DNA of 64,000 bases. Source: Sporopachydermia quercuum. Its lineage: Eukaryota > Ascomycota > Sporopachydermiomycetes > Sporopachydermiales > Sporopachydermiaceae. The stretch's first letter is position 1. Each line of letters begins with the position of its first letter. Position numbers and translations under genes: made by a program. Of this stretch, positions 22,301 through 34,183 are shown piece after piece. The DNA lies in the NCBI GenBank assembly GCA_001599295.1, contig BCGN01000001.1:434001-498000 (forward strand), given 5' to 3'. The notes beneath the pieces are model-generated. The model searched no databases. It worked only from the letters and a program-made list of their open reading frames with translations, and was not told where the DNA came from.

Positions 22301-25300
22301 ATTGTACTTGCCCAAAAGTTGGGAAATTCTCATCACAATCCCCGTATTTCCTGATATTTCTTAGCATGTTTATTTCCTTGGAAAACATGTGTGGTACAGA
22401 GATTAGACGTCTCTGAAACAATTGGCTTGCTTTNTGTATCCCCACTATATACTATATGCCTGTATAAATAGTAGTACTTTCCAATGGGCGGTACTAAACA
22501 AAAGCAGAATGTTCGAATATATCGGCTAGTTGAAGAATATTCCACTGTTCTGCTGTGTACTCACAAACATGAAAAGATTTCAAGTAGCTCCAGTTCACTC
22601 AAGCCATTCATGCAGAAAGAATCACTGATTTACTGACTTGACTGTTCCTGTTTNTTAATGATTCTCTGTCTTGGGAGTACACAGTAGATGGGGACCTTCT
22701 GCTACTGATGTTGTTTCCTTCCATCTTTTTTTTTTCATCTACCTACTCCAATACATAAGTCTCTTTGTATTTCAGATATATTCAAATAGGCCCATTCACA
22801 ATATTGCTCTAATTCAAAGACCTTTGAGCAACGACTTATGATTCCCCATAATGGTAACAATTTAGAATTATAATTATATTATTTGTATTACATAATTCAT
22901 ATCCTGTGACCTGGATACATCAACAGTAATTCTAAAATGTAGTGGACGTATGTCCCAGAATACTTCCATATAATGCTAACTTTCAACATTAGGATACTAA
23001 ACTAAACTTCCACCTTAGTAATTATTGGTATGTATCATGGCAATAATATCCTTCTCGATAATACCAGTGACCACAAGTATGTATTTACCGGCCATCAAAT
23101 GTGGTTGATGAATAACTTAAATAAATAATCTAAGTAAAGAAAAAGTATGGAAAAAAGCTACCCCAAAAAGTATATTAACCCATTCTGAATTGATATAACC
23201 TGAATTTCGACTCCTTTCCACCGAATGTATTGGTACTTTTTCGCTCTCATTAGATTGTATTGCTATCATTTCGGGAGCCAAAAACTGTCTGAACTCTACT
23301 CTGCACTTATTTTGTTCTGTGGCATGCAAAGCTAGTTTAATTATAGTAGACCTTGTACCAATCATGTTTCTTGGCCATTAGATTATCTTTGTAATTTACC
23401 CTTCTTTCCGTCCTTCATTACGCATATATAACTTTAGCACTTTGGGTCTTCTTTTTCATTATTAGAAATTTCACGTTCATTAATACGTAATTATTTACGT
23501 ACTAGAACTTTGGAAAAAATAACTCGTTGTGAGCACTTTTCTGTTCATTCAGATATCTTAGATTCTATTCTAAACCATAATATTCTACGCTATTGTCAGT
23601 GGGTCATACGATACAGACAATTAGAAGAAGAAGAAGAAAAGGGAATAGACATCAAATAATTCTACTCAGAACTGTAAACGGTCAGTGCAAGCATTTGTTG
23701 TTGCAAATGAGAACCTAAACATAGCACTTCAATAGTTCGAAAATTAACAATATTTACCATCCTGCAATCTGGACTAGACTGAGTTGAAAACATAATCAAG
23801 CCGCAGCAGCTGAAAGAAAATCTATAGAAACCAAATCTTGTTAAATTATTTGAGACCCTAAATGTGTGGTTATAAATATAAATAATTACAGGATTCTTTC
23901 ATTNGATCCTGATTCATTCTTAAACATTGGTGATTTATTAATCCTTGTCCTTACCCATTAAATATTGTTTTCGAAAGTCCTGTTCTGTGGAATCATATCT
24001 TTCATGGATCTGAATATATTGGTGCTTTCTCGAGTCTTCAAGAAGAATGGTCTACGATATGTATACAGTGGATTGCTTCGCATTCTGACATTTCTTTGAA
24101 GCTTAAGAATGTACAGGCGTTATCTCGTTCTACCTTCTAAATATCCAGTTTATATAGGTGCATTTATGTATTTAGCAGTTTATATTTAAAATAGTCTAGT
24201 AGCTTGGTATAGTTGCAGTACAATCATGTGCTCAGCACTTGGGGGTTAAGTACAAAACTGAAAATATTGTTGCAAGGCAAGCAACGTTGACTTACACAAA
24301 ATAGTATATCAAATTTAGCTGGGACTATCATATCATACTGACGCTGCCGAAATACTTTTGTTTTTCAAAGAGATGAACCAAACGACTAGAGGCGGCCCAC
24401 TACTTAAGTGTTCTCTTTCACCTTCTCTTCCTTTTGTGCAAAAAGAGACTCTTTTTCTATAAATAAATCTTAAATGCATGTCGGAAGAGGATGCTCAGGC
24501 TTGCATTTTTCATCAATGTGTTAGAATATTTTGCAGATCACTGGATAAATAGTGTGATTAAGAATGGAACCGTANTCCAGCGCCTAAGGGGTACCGACGA
24601 AGAATCGTGGTAAAGCAGAGAGAAAAGACTGCTAATTGGAGAACACAACTACGAAGTGAAGACAACAAATTCAGGAAGAATATAGAGTTGAATAATATCA
24701 TAGAATCACAATTAATTAAACTTTCTTCAAAGGAGGGCGGAGCAACAGGGAAGGGTATTAAGAACCAGGCTTCTTTTCGGAGAGTCGTCATGTATCAATT
24801 TTGTGAGGGGAATCAAAAATGTATTGGATAGCTGGTTTGTGTTAAATGTTTTAATGACAATGATAATCCCACTCCAATAAAACTATTAATTGCAGAATTA
24901 AATCAAGGAAGACAAAGAAGTTGAAAAAATCAATTCTGCTTCTGTCATTCGCGTGAAACTCTACCATTACATATAGTGAACGCACTTTCTGTTTAGTTGT
25001 CCCATAGGTTTTATTTTGCAATTGAAGGTCATTCATATCTGTCCAAGATAAAGAGAATAAATGGTACATCAAAGATAAGTGTATGGCAGTTTAAATCGTG
25101 GAAGTATATCTAAATGGAATATCAAGACGCTACCAAGTTTCAGGCTTGCTAATGTACTCTAGCAATTGAGGCTCGGGGTAGGCGTGAAAGACTACGAGAT
25201 TCTTAGAAAAGCAGTTGAAGAGAAGCACTATGCATCATAATTTACCCTTCAATGCCTATCCCTGTCGCAGTTAAAAGACAATCTACTAATTCTTCTTAGG

Positions 25301-26870
25301 GAAGCAAATGCTCCTTTGGAAATGANCAAGGGAATTTTTCCTTTCATTGAAGGAGTTGTTGGTTGGCTTTTTCATATAGAGGCAAACAAAGTACTGAGTG
25401 ATTAATCAATTCTACACAATTCCGAAAAATAGAAACATCGGTTCTGAGTTAGCTGCAATGGCCATATTGAGATTTGCCCGATTTTTAGGCTTTTTTCCAT
25501 TATATATATATATACACTAATATATGAGATTACTCCAAAACCGGAAATACAAATGAGACTGAGAATACCGTGATGATATGATATGACTTGACTAACTACT
25601 AGTTCAGGATCTACAGAAATTGCTTCCGAGACTTGAAAAGAGTTAAGGATTGTCGAAAGAGTGAAATGGAAATATGGTAGATATACAATAAGCAGACTTC
25701 AGACAAGAATGGATGGTGCGAAGAAGATACGAAACTAGATAGTGTTAGAATTATCACTATCTTGTTTTCTTCAGCGTTTCACCGTTTCGTTTGAACACCA
25801 GTTGTTTAAAAAAGTAGGTAGCAAATTACATTATAGAAAATTCCCAAACCAATCAAGAGACTATGAAACAGTAGTATTTATTCCATTCTAATGTATGCAT
25901 ACACGCGATGCCAAACAGAAGATATTTTATAATACAGCAGCATGACAGATCCCAATGGGAGTACCATTAGCCGATGACATCATTCATCACCATGATCCTA
26001 TTGCCAAAGATTTCTTGGTGAATATTAGTCAATTGTTTTGAGACTTTCTTTTCTTGGCCATAGCTTTTACCAATAGAGTAGTCTCAAGAATCACAACGTT
26101 CATACTCTCACCAAATAATCTTTCGCAAGCTGTTTAAAACTCACCAATTCATCACCATATTTCTGTCACTGTACCCATGTATGTAATACCTAGTTAATCC
26201 ATGTTATGTAAGTAGAGAAGAGAAGAGAAGAAAGTCACCAAAAAGGAGTCTGTCTCAGAAAACCCACACTTTTTTATACACTACACTACTTTATTGCATA
26301 ATTTACAGTACTGNGAACTTAAATTAAACTTATACATAATTATGCATATTAATGCATACTGTCCCCTCAAGTAAGGAGTAATTGGCCACTACCACANAAT
26401 TAAACACGTGATATTTGCATATGAATGATTAGGCGTTAATCATGCTCATATGGTTACCCTGTCTAAATGTAAAACTAACTCTGTGAACTTGAAGTCAAAG
26501 TCTCAAATACATCCATCACTTACCTTCTAGATTGGGAAATCTAACAAACTAGTCAGCGAGGCTTCATATAAGAAATATAAGTGGATACATATACCATGCG
26601 GTGGTATGAACGATATATATTTTTTTCTATAATTTATGTGACTTTGAAAAGTTGGTACTTGATGAGCTGTATATAATACTTCTTACTCCAATATTTTGAA
26701 CTGTCCTTATTCCCTGGGTACTTGCATNGCACTCATCATTCACCGGATACTGGTACATTGCATTGAAATCTTTTATGCACTGAAATCACCAACTTTTACT
26801 CAAGGATCAGTATCCATTGCACTGGATTTGATCACAAGAAGTCATTCTTCTTAGTCGAGTAGCTAGGGTA
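19333..26870. other. 7.5-kb gene-poor stretch
   Basis: No recognisable gene on either strand. The reading frames are short and AT-driven. Two pieces look mildly coding but match nothing known. One is 21183-21400 (plus), reading TRKLTNYYSLKLGFKLWETI, preceded about 240 bases upstream by ATGCCGATTGCT and a GTAAGT donor. The other is 24562-24831 (plus), Lys/Arg-rich, reading RRRIVVKQREKTANWRTQ, with no ATG before its last quarter. Ns occur repeatedly. No tRNA, snRNA or transposon signature was found by eye. Confidence 0.5.
20663..20688. repeat. Inverted repeat (hairpin)
   Basis: Perfect 10-bp arms ATTCTCTTTA and TAAAGAGAAT with a 6-base loop, followed by a T-rich TTATT tract at 20700-20731. It lies in the gene-poor stretch. 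It would fold into a strong hairpin, but no RNA gene is evident around it. Confidence 0.55.
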
Positions 26871-27701
26871 ATGAGTGATTCGATGGTAACTGAAGTTCAC
26901 ACAAGTTCTACAAAGGTTCATCGCTCAGTGCTCAGATGTTTTACTCATAATGACAAAGGCAAAGCCAAAGGATCTCCAGAACAACGTACTTTCCTGTCAA
27001 AGATTCATACTTCTCTCTTCAAGGTTTTTGTTTCACGGAACAAACAAAATCATAAAAGTATCCTTAACAAGAAGAAATCTAGGCATCTCTCGAGAAAGCA
27101 AGTATTTGGTGAGTTATTCCTAAATTCTGACTCAGATTCTTCTATTTCTTCGACTTTGTTAGAACCAGAAGTAGGGGGAATGGTCGCTCACTCTGGACAA
27201 TTTCATGAGGAACAAAGCTTGAAAGCAGCGAATCCAATTCAGTCTTCAGCGATTCTACCAGAAACAGATGAGTTGGTTGCAAAACCCTGCTCACTTGATG
27301 GGAGCNGGAGTCTAAGTATAGATGACCGCTCACGATATCTGTATTCAAAATTCGACACCTTAGGTTTAGATTTTAATGGAAGCTGTGANCTTCGTTTGGA
27401 GTATCTGAGAAACAATCCAGAAGGTGGTTTGGAGTTTTGGCAACGTAGAAGGGAAGTTTGGACTGGGATACCACGGTCGGCAAAAAGAAATAANGACTCT
27501 TTGGATCCTTTAGTCAGGGACCATATAAAAAGAAGGATTGCTGAAACATCTATACAATACATACAGAAAGATTACTACAAAGATATATACGCTAATCTAG
27601 TGGAGAAAAACAAAAGGTTGAAAAAAAACTTGAATCTTGCAGATGCGGTAAAGATTATTCACGAAGGTTGGATGCATTCCGATCAATGGCCTCCCAAGTA
27701 A
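26871..27701 (+). CDS. Gag1-like clamp domain protein (former DUF4050)
   Basis: A 276-residue fungal protein. The C-terminal 110 residues carry the family pattern: LRLEYLRNNPEGGLEFWQRR, then IQYIQKDYYKDIYANLVEKN, then NLADAVKIIHEGWMHSDQWP. This is the Gag1-like clamp domain; fission yeast Gag1 is a TORC1 inhibitor that recruits a HECT ubiquitin ligase. The N-terminal half is basic and Ser-rich with no visible domain. I do not see the PY motifs that fission yeast Gag1 uses, so the same mechanism should not be assumed. There are three N-containing codons (about 27306, 27389 and 27494) but the frame is unbroken. It starts at the first ATG, and MVTEV three codons in could be an alternative start. 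Confidence 0.82.
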   Translation: MSDSMVTEVHTSSTKVHRSVLRCFTHNDKGKAKGSPEQRTFLSKIHTSLFKVFVSRNKQNHKSILNKKKSRHLSRKQVFGELFLNSDSDSSISSTLLEPEVGGMVAHSGQFHEEQSLKAANPIQSSAILPETDELVAKPCSLDGSXSLSIDDRSRYLYSKFDTLGLDFNGSCXLRLEYLRNNPEGGLEFWQRRREVWTGIPRSAKRNXDSLDPLVRDHIKRRIAETSIQYIQKDYYKDIYANLVEKNKRLKKNLNLADAVKIIHEGWMHSDQWPPK

Positions 27702-27789
27702 TAAAATACTCATATAAACATTCAGAAAGTACTATATTCACATCAAAGCTATAATATTGCATGTATACTTACAAAATATATTCTAATCT

Positions 27790-28348
27790 TCAATCTGCTG
27801 CAATCAGTTTTACCGCAAATTCTGTAATTCTTATTTTTTGATCCAATATCTCTGCCCAGTGTTGAATATCTCCTGTTTCCTATGTTATGCTATATTAGAT
27901 CAGGTTATGAAAGGTACTCACTTGATCAGACGTACATACTTTGAGAATTTTGTTTGCTTGTTCAACTTGAACGCTACTTCTCTTGCGAGCTTTTATTAGA
28001 TCCATTAACTTAACTTGAAGGTTTTCATTTTGCACTGTTATCAGCTCATCGGTTCCATGTATTTGAGTAGATCTTTTCGTTAGTTTGATTTCTCAGAAAA
28101 TAATACCTAACTGAATATTTATTATTGACGTACTTGTCTAAAAGCTCACTCTCTGACTTTTCGACTAGGTGACCAAGATCTTGTACAAGTTTTTTTCTTT
28201 GAAAGGCTGAATTCTCATGTTAGCTCAAACTTGATAGAGTAAAGCCGCAAATGGTGAGAATATAAATGTTCTTACTCGCAAGCTCTTGATCTTTATGTAA
28301 TAAAGACTTAGCTACTTTCAAAGATCGGTCATCATTTGTGGCTCCCAT
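27790..28348 (-). CDS. BLS1: BLOC-1 subunit 1 (GCN5L1/BLOC1S1) homologue, four short exons
   Basis: BLOC-1 is an endosomal and lysosomal biogenesis complex, and its yeast form works at endosomes in Rab5/Rab7 control. The gene was assembled from small exons 28348-28276, 28206-28134, 28072-27940 and 27879-27790. The phases agree and the total is 123 codons including the stop. Donors are GTAAGA, GTACGT and GTATGT; the first two acceptors follow CTAAC sites. The C-terminal block KETGDIQHWAEILDQKIRIT matches the GCN5L1 family pattern (EIGDxxNWAxxIExDMRxI). The rest is helical and coiled-coil-like (AFQRKKL-type repeat region, QVEQANKILK). No single reading frame exceeds about 44 codons, so ORF-based annotation would miss it. 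It is divergent from LEO1 with 372 bases between starts. The family call rests mainly on the last 35 residues. Confidence 0.8.
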
Positions 28349-28720
28349 ATTTTAGTTGAAACAATTCAATCGAGCTCATGATTCTTTTTTTTGCCTCTTT
28401 ATTGTTTGGTTAGTCTCTCTGGTCAGTCATATCGCTCTAATTGAAGAAAGAGCATACGAGATCATGATGGTTTGAACCTATTAATATGTACAATGATAGA
28501 GTAAGATATTGTTGTCCCAAATCAGGTATGTGGTATCATTGAAAACAACCTATATCTCTTTTGGAAAGTCACACTCATACTTTCTTACCTACTTCTAATC
28601 TATTTAATCAAATTTTCGAAGAAGGAGAATGACAAAAATACTTAATTATTCATTGATATATTATTCGGAACAATATTTCTTCTGTTGTTTGAGGAATCCA
28701 TCCTTTTGAAACTCGATATC
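28349..28720. promoter_or_regulatory. Shared divergent promoter region (BLOC1S1 / LEO1)
   Basis: 372 bases separate the two start codons, which point away from each other. No specific factor site is recognised. Confidence 0.5.
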
Positions 28721-30071
28721 ATGAGTGTCGAAATAGAGAATGAGGTTGTTCTAAGTCAAGAACAAACCCTGAACAAAAATGAGGAACAGAACGAAAACAC
28801 TGTAGAAGATTTATTTGGTGAAGATAGTGAAGAAGAGAGGTATGTGAATTAGATCCTATTTGAACTCAACTCATGTTGAATAAGCAAACTAACATAGTGT
28901 AGATCTGTGAATGAGGATGATGACATACCAGGATCTCCTCGTCAGATACACAATTACAATGAAGATGAGAACGACGGTAGTGGAGAGGAACAGGAAGACG
29001 AGATAGAAGAGAAGGTCTTAGAAGTTTCCATTCCTCAGCACGCTTCTTCTCATAGTGGTGATGACGGAGTAAGTAAATACAGATTTTGGATGTTTGTTAC
29101 TGATCAATTACGGAACTATTGCGTGATACTAACTTTTCACTCAGGTATCCATAGTGCGAATGCCAGCTTTTCTCGCTGTGGCTCCCACTCCTTTCGATCA
29201 TGCAAAATATTTAGAACAGTTGGAGATGGAGAAGGAGCACGAAAGTGACCTTTCCAACGATGAGAAATTTATGAGGAGGTTGGCTGGAGAGAATACTATA
29301 CGGTGGAGATATACTCAGGACGAAACTGGAAAAGTGACTAAGCAGTCTAATGCGCATTTTATCGGATGGTCGGATGGGTCTCTTTCTTTAAGAATAGGCA
29401 GCGAGATGTTTGATGTAATATCCAAACCAATGCAGGATACATATCTAGCTCAGTCGCATGAAGTACAGGAAATTTTACAAGCGTCTGCTCATTTAGGATC
29501 TTCTTTGAGCTTTGTCCCAGTGTCTATGTCGTCCCAAACACATTTGAGACTATCAAAACATTTGATTGATAAGAACACAAAGGTCTCATTGATAAGTAAC
29601 ATTATTACGAGTCATGATCCTGAAAAACAAAAGAAAGATGCTGAAAGACAAGAAGAACTGAATTTGAAAGCAAGGAGGAAACTGGAGCAAAAGAGACGAG
29701 CCCAAGAAGAGAAACTGGAAAGAACTGATGGTTTTAGTAAATATAGCCGAGATTTGCACAATGAGAGTGAAATTGACAATATGTACGATAGAAAGTCATA
29801 TCGTGATAAGTATGAAACGGATGATTTTATTGTTGATGATGACGATGATGATGAAAATGATGATGAAAATGATGAGGATGAAATTCGAGCAAGCAGATTG
29901 AGGAAAGTGAAAGCTGATGGTCATGCGAATTATGACAGTGAAGAAGATGATTTGGATAATCTATTGGATAATAGCACCTCACCCTTGAAAGAGGAAAGTG
30001 TAAATCAAGAATCGGAGGCTATTTCTGTCAGAAAGAAGAGACGCGTTATTGAAGATGACGATGATGAGTGA
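28721..30071 (+). CDS. LEO1: LEO1, subunit of the Paf1 transcription elongation complex
   Basis: The Paf1 complex travels with RNA polymerase II and promotes histone H2B ubiquitination and H3 methylation. Three exons: 28721-28839, 28903-29068 and 29145-30071. The introns are 63 and 76 bases, with donors GTATGT and GTAAGT, and ACTAAC sites before both acceptors; 404 codons in total. The N-terminal exons are very acidic (VEDLFGEDSEEER). The core reads VRMPAFLAVAPTPFDHAKY, then ENTIRWRYTQDETGKVTKQS and SNAHFIGWSDGSLSLRIGSE, which are the LEO1 family signatures. A Lys/Arg-rich helical segment follows (KARRKLEQKRRAQEEKLERT), then an Asp/Glu-rich tail ending RRVIEDDDDE. A naive frame would start exon 3 at a GTG inside the conserved core, which shows the upstream exons are required. 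Confidence 0.95.
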
Positions 30072-31326
30072 GTGATTGTATATGTCTTTCATATGAATAT
30101 TTGGTTTGTTTTCATGCAATTCTTCGAGAGTTGAGAAAAGTTAGATGAGTATTATTAGGGTAAATGTCTGAGAAGAATTCAAGGTTTTCGTATTTACTAT
30201 CTCGAGTCATATTTGGAAGAATCAGTAGGAAACAGAAGAAAAGCAATCACAAACAGCCAATTATCGCATCTATCGAGGTGTCATCCAGATATGTTCAAAA
30301 AATTGATCTATCCATAAATTCGAACAGTGTTCATAGATTTTTCTTAAAAGCAAAACTGCTTGCTAAGATATGAACCGATATGAAAACGATGGAATACGAT
30401 TTTGTTAATCTTCAGTAGCTTCTTGTTACAAAGCCATGCAAGACAGGTAGCAAAGAGATCTACCATGAATAATAATAATAAATAACTATCATTCTATTAT
30501 TGTTTCCTCATTATTTCAGATAAGTGGAACAACAAGCTAACTTTTAAATTCAAACTTTAAACTTTCAAAAATCAGATCTAGAATGATTATTTTTCATTTT
30601 ATTATTTTATTATGTAATAATTTAATTTACCTTACAGTTTCGATTGCTCTACAGAAAATCGGATGAACAATTAGTTTTACTTATATGAAGTAAGGCGATT
30701 CACTGTTTTGAACACTGTTTGACACTGTTTGGGAATGGGCCATTTATCCATCGAACAGCCTCAGCTGAACACAAGTACACCAATACTGTACGCGTACACA
30801 TGGACTCATAAATTTACATTGGCTTCTGAAATTCCCTGCAGCTAACTAGTGAGTGAATAAATATTATTCCATGTTCAAACAATAAAATATCAAAACTGAG
30901 AGAATGGCAAAATTAAGGTACTTTGATAAAAAAAGTTGTTGCTGCAGTATTTATTTATCCTGAATGAATTTTTTCTCCTGCCCAGTTAGCGTACATACTC
31001 GATGATAGATCTCCAACATAACATAACTGAGGAACGAATGGCTCTTTCCCACTTCGGTTATACAATTTTAATTATTCTTTGGGAATCACACATTAAGCGA
31101 TTTCCTAAATGGGAGAGGAAGGGATTACTTTGCTTCTGACAATTGGTGATAATGGAGTTGATGAAGGTTGTTGCACCTTCATTGTTAACTTTTTGCTTTC
31201 CTTTCTTTTTGAAAGTCCTGAAAATATTTATAAGGTTAGGGAGAAAGATTTCGATGGAGTAATTCGTTAGGAGTGCTGTTTAATCAACGATTTGATCTTA
31301 ACCCATTGCGTTGGATGTTATGATTC
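30072..31326. other. Intergenic, no supported gene
   Basis: 1.25 kb between LEO1 and malic enzyme. A 69-codon ATG frame at 30164-30373 is Lys/Ser-rich, matches nothing, and may be chance. A small threefold echo of CACTGTTTG lies at about 30700-30731. Confidence 0.5.
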
Positions 31327-33776
31327 ATGTTGAGGCTGTTAAAGATGTTAGGCTGTTCTAGAAGCACAATCGATGCTATTCGTACCATTAGTGAAAGAGG
31401 TTTCAGGAGAATTTCCTTCTCCATATACTTGCGCGGACCTCGAGCCACTGCATTTTCCACCAGTGCTCCCAAGCTCAAAGCACCCAAAGTTTCAAAGCTT
31501 TCTGTTGAAGGACCCATTGAGTGTCATTTATCCGTAAGTTGAAAATTACATACCCAGATTATATTGAGAGCAGCGGTTGGCTCATGTTGAGCATATGTGA
31601 AATAAATCTTCTGGAGCATATACGTTTCCATATTGTCTCCGAATTTCTGTATTATTATATGCTAACACGTTGTTCGATGTAGGGTTTCAGTCTATTGAAT
31701 TCACCGCTATATAACAAAGGTTCTGCATTTTCAGAACAAGAGCGAAACGATTTTGGTCTGAACGGCCTTTTACCAAGTGCTGTCAACACTTTAGGTAAGT
31801 GATCAAAAAAATTTTACCTCTTCCAATTTTGAAGTACATTTTGGTTTATCGCCTTTCGGCTTTTTGCCTCGCTGTTCTTGCTCCTGGTACTTGTCATGTA
31901 AGCTTTGTGCTTGATTATTTCTAGATCAAAAGATTGACGAAAATAATAAACGAAAGTCGTCATNGGATGAAAATGCTGAGCAAATATTTTCTTCTATTGA
32001 AATGATTCGAGCTCCATTGATTATGCCAGAGTTAGTGTTGTGAGCAATAAGTCAGTTGCAAGCAGGAGCCGGCAGTTTGATATTCTATTTATATTAACAT
32101 TTGGATGTAGATCAACAGGCTGAAAGAGCTTATAAGCAATTTCAAAAACTTGGCTCGGATTTAGAAAAAAATGAGTTTTGCACAAGTATGCGAATTCAGA
32201 ACAAGGTTCTTTTTTATGAGCTTGTCCGAAGACACATCGAGGAGATCTTTCACATTGTATGTAATATATAGTATGGACCTTCTTCATACAGTTACTCCAG
32301 AGCTTTTTCTAACATTATAATTAGATCTATACTCCTACGGAAGGAGATGCAATTATGAGATATTCTTACATGTTCAGAAAACCTGAGGGGTGTTTTTTGG
32401 ACATTACAAAGCCAGAGGAGATTGATGATCGTTTGAAATCGTTTGGCACTAATAACGATGTTGACTATATTGTTGTATCTGATGGTGAAGGTGTATTGGG
32501 GATTGGAGATCAAGGTGTCGGTGGTGTCAGAATTGCAATTGCGAAGTTAGCTCTAATGACTATTTGTGCTGGGATTCACCCTGGTAGAGTCATCCCGATT
32601 GTTTTAGACGTCGGAACAAACAACGAGCATTTATATAATGATGAACTGTATCTGGGAAATAAGTTTTCGAGAGTGAGAGGAGAAAAGTATTATGACTTCG
32701 TAGATAAGTTTATCAAAAGCGTAAAGCGAAACTACCCATCTGCAGTTCTTCATTTCGAAGATTTCGGTGTCAAAAATGCCCGAAATATTTTACAGAAGTA
32801 TAGGAATGAAGTTCCTTGTTTCAATGATGATATTCAAGGCACTGGAGCTGTTGTGATGAGTGCAATCACGGCCGCTTTGATCGCTACCAAGCAGAAACTG
32901 GAGGACATAAAAGTTGTAGTTTTTGGTGCAGGTTCTGCGGGTCTAGGGGTAGCTGATCAAATTGTTGCAAATCTTATGTCCCATGGCTTAACGGCTGAAG
33001 AAGCTAGAGACAAGATTTTTTTGGTTGACAGGCCTGGTCTCCTTTTACGATCCATGGAGGACTCTGATATTATGTCTCCATCTCAAAAACCATTTGCAAA
33101 GAATGATCAAGAGTGGGAAGGAGTAGACTCCACTTCATTATATGAAATCGTCAAAAATGTAAAGCCAAATGTGCTGATTGGATGCTCTACTAAACCTAAA
33201 GCTTTTACAGAAGAGATTGTTAAGGAAATGTACAAACATTGTCCAAAGCCTATTATATTTCCTCTAAGTAACCCTACTAGATTACATGAAGCTTTTCCCG
33301 CTGATTTATTAGAATGGACAGAAGGAAATTCACTGATTGCTACTGGATCACCGTTCAAGCCAGTGAATGGAAAAGTCATTTCAGAGAATAATAACTGTTT
33401 CACATTCCCTGGTATTGGATTGGGAGCAGTTTTGTCACGATCATCTCGTATTACAGATAATATGATTGCAGCAGCTGTTGACCAACTAGCTAAGTTGTCT
33501 CCTATCTTACAAGATCCTAACGGAGGATTATTGCCTCATGTTCAAGATATACGTGAGGTTTCTGCTCTTGTAGCAGTTGCTGTCATTCAAGCAGCAGTGA
33601 ATGATGGTGTTTCAAGAGTCTCCCAAGAGATTATGCCCAATTCAAATTTCGAACACGTCCAAATTCCAGACGATCATGACGAGTGCTTGGAATGGGTTAA
33701 GAAACAAATGTGGAAGAGTGAGTATAGACCGATGGTTAAAGTTGATGCAGACGATAATGTTGATCATAGATACTGA
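31327..33776 (+). CDS. MAE1: NAD(P)-malic enzyme, mitochondrial
   Basis: Oxidative decarboxylation of malate to pyruvate in the mitochondrial matrix. Four exons: 31327-31533, 31683-31794, 32111-32256 and 32325-33776, giving 639 codons including the stop. The N-terminus ([13 protein letters not shown] through about residue 45) is rich in Arg/Ser and lacks acids, as expected of a matrix presequence. Conserved blocks are [18 protein letters not shown], then IYTPTEGDA with the catalytic Tyr, [49 protein letters not shown] and the nucleotide-binding [16 protein letters not shown]. The NAD versus NADP choice cannot be settled by eye. All phases agree. Intron 2 (31795-32110) contains a second acceptor-like AG followed by the same ATCAA as the real exon. 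An N at about 31964 lies in that intron. Confidence 0.94.
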
Positions 33777-33925
33777 ATGATTATTTTTGGTTGCTAGTAA
33801 CTCGTATTACCTTGAGCGACTGACATGACTGCATCTTGCAAACCATTGTATAGTTAAATTAAACACACAATACTAAATGTTATAGATATACAGAATTAAG
33901 GCGTGTTTGGTGAAGTATTTACTAC

Positions 33926-33962
<37 letters not shown>

Positions 33963-34183
33963 GTTATTATTATTATTATTATTATTATTAGAAAACTTAT
34001 ACGTGCTTGATATATGACCACAAAATAATGATTGAACTTGAAAATAGATGTTTGTATTACCATATATTCCTTTAATACCTAAAAAGGCCTTCTATGAAAG
34101 GTAATATATATATATTGGCTATGTAGATGTCATGCACTTTCTCCGTGAAAACATGATTTTTCAGACACCAGATACTGCTGAGA
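33777..34183. other. Intergenic between convergent genes
   Basis: 407 bases between the stop codons of malic enzyme (plus) and TTI1 (minus), dominated by the trinucleotide microsatellite at 33927-33990. Nothing else is recognised. Confidence 0.6.
33927..33990. repeat. (ATT)n trinucleotide microsatellite
   Basis: 64 bases of ATT repeats (about 21 units) with a single TTG interruption near 33961. It lies between two convergent genes, so no coding consequence is expected. Its length suggests it is polymorphic. Confidence 0.95.

Noticed and set aside
30164-30373. 69-codon ATG frame after LEO1
   Set aside because: No recognisable domain, Lys/Ser/Ile-rich, and it lies in an AT-rich 3' flank.
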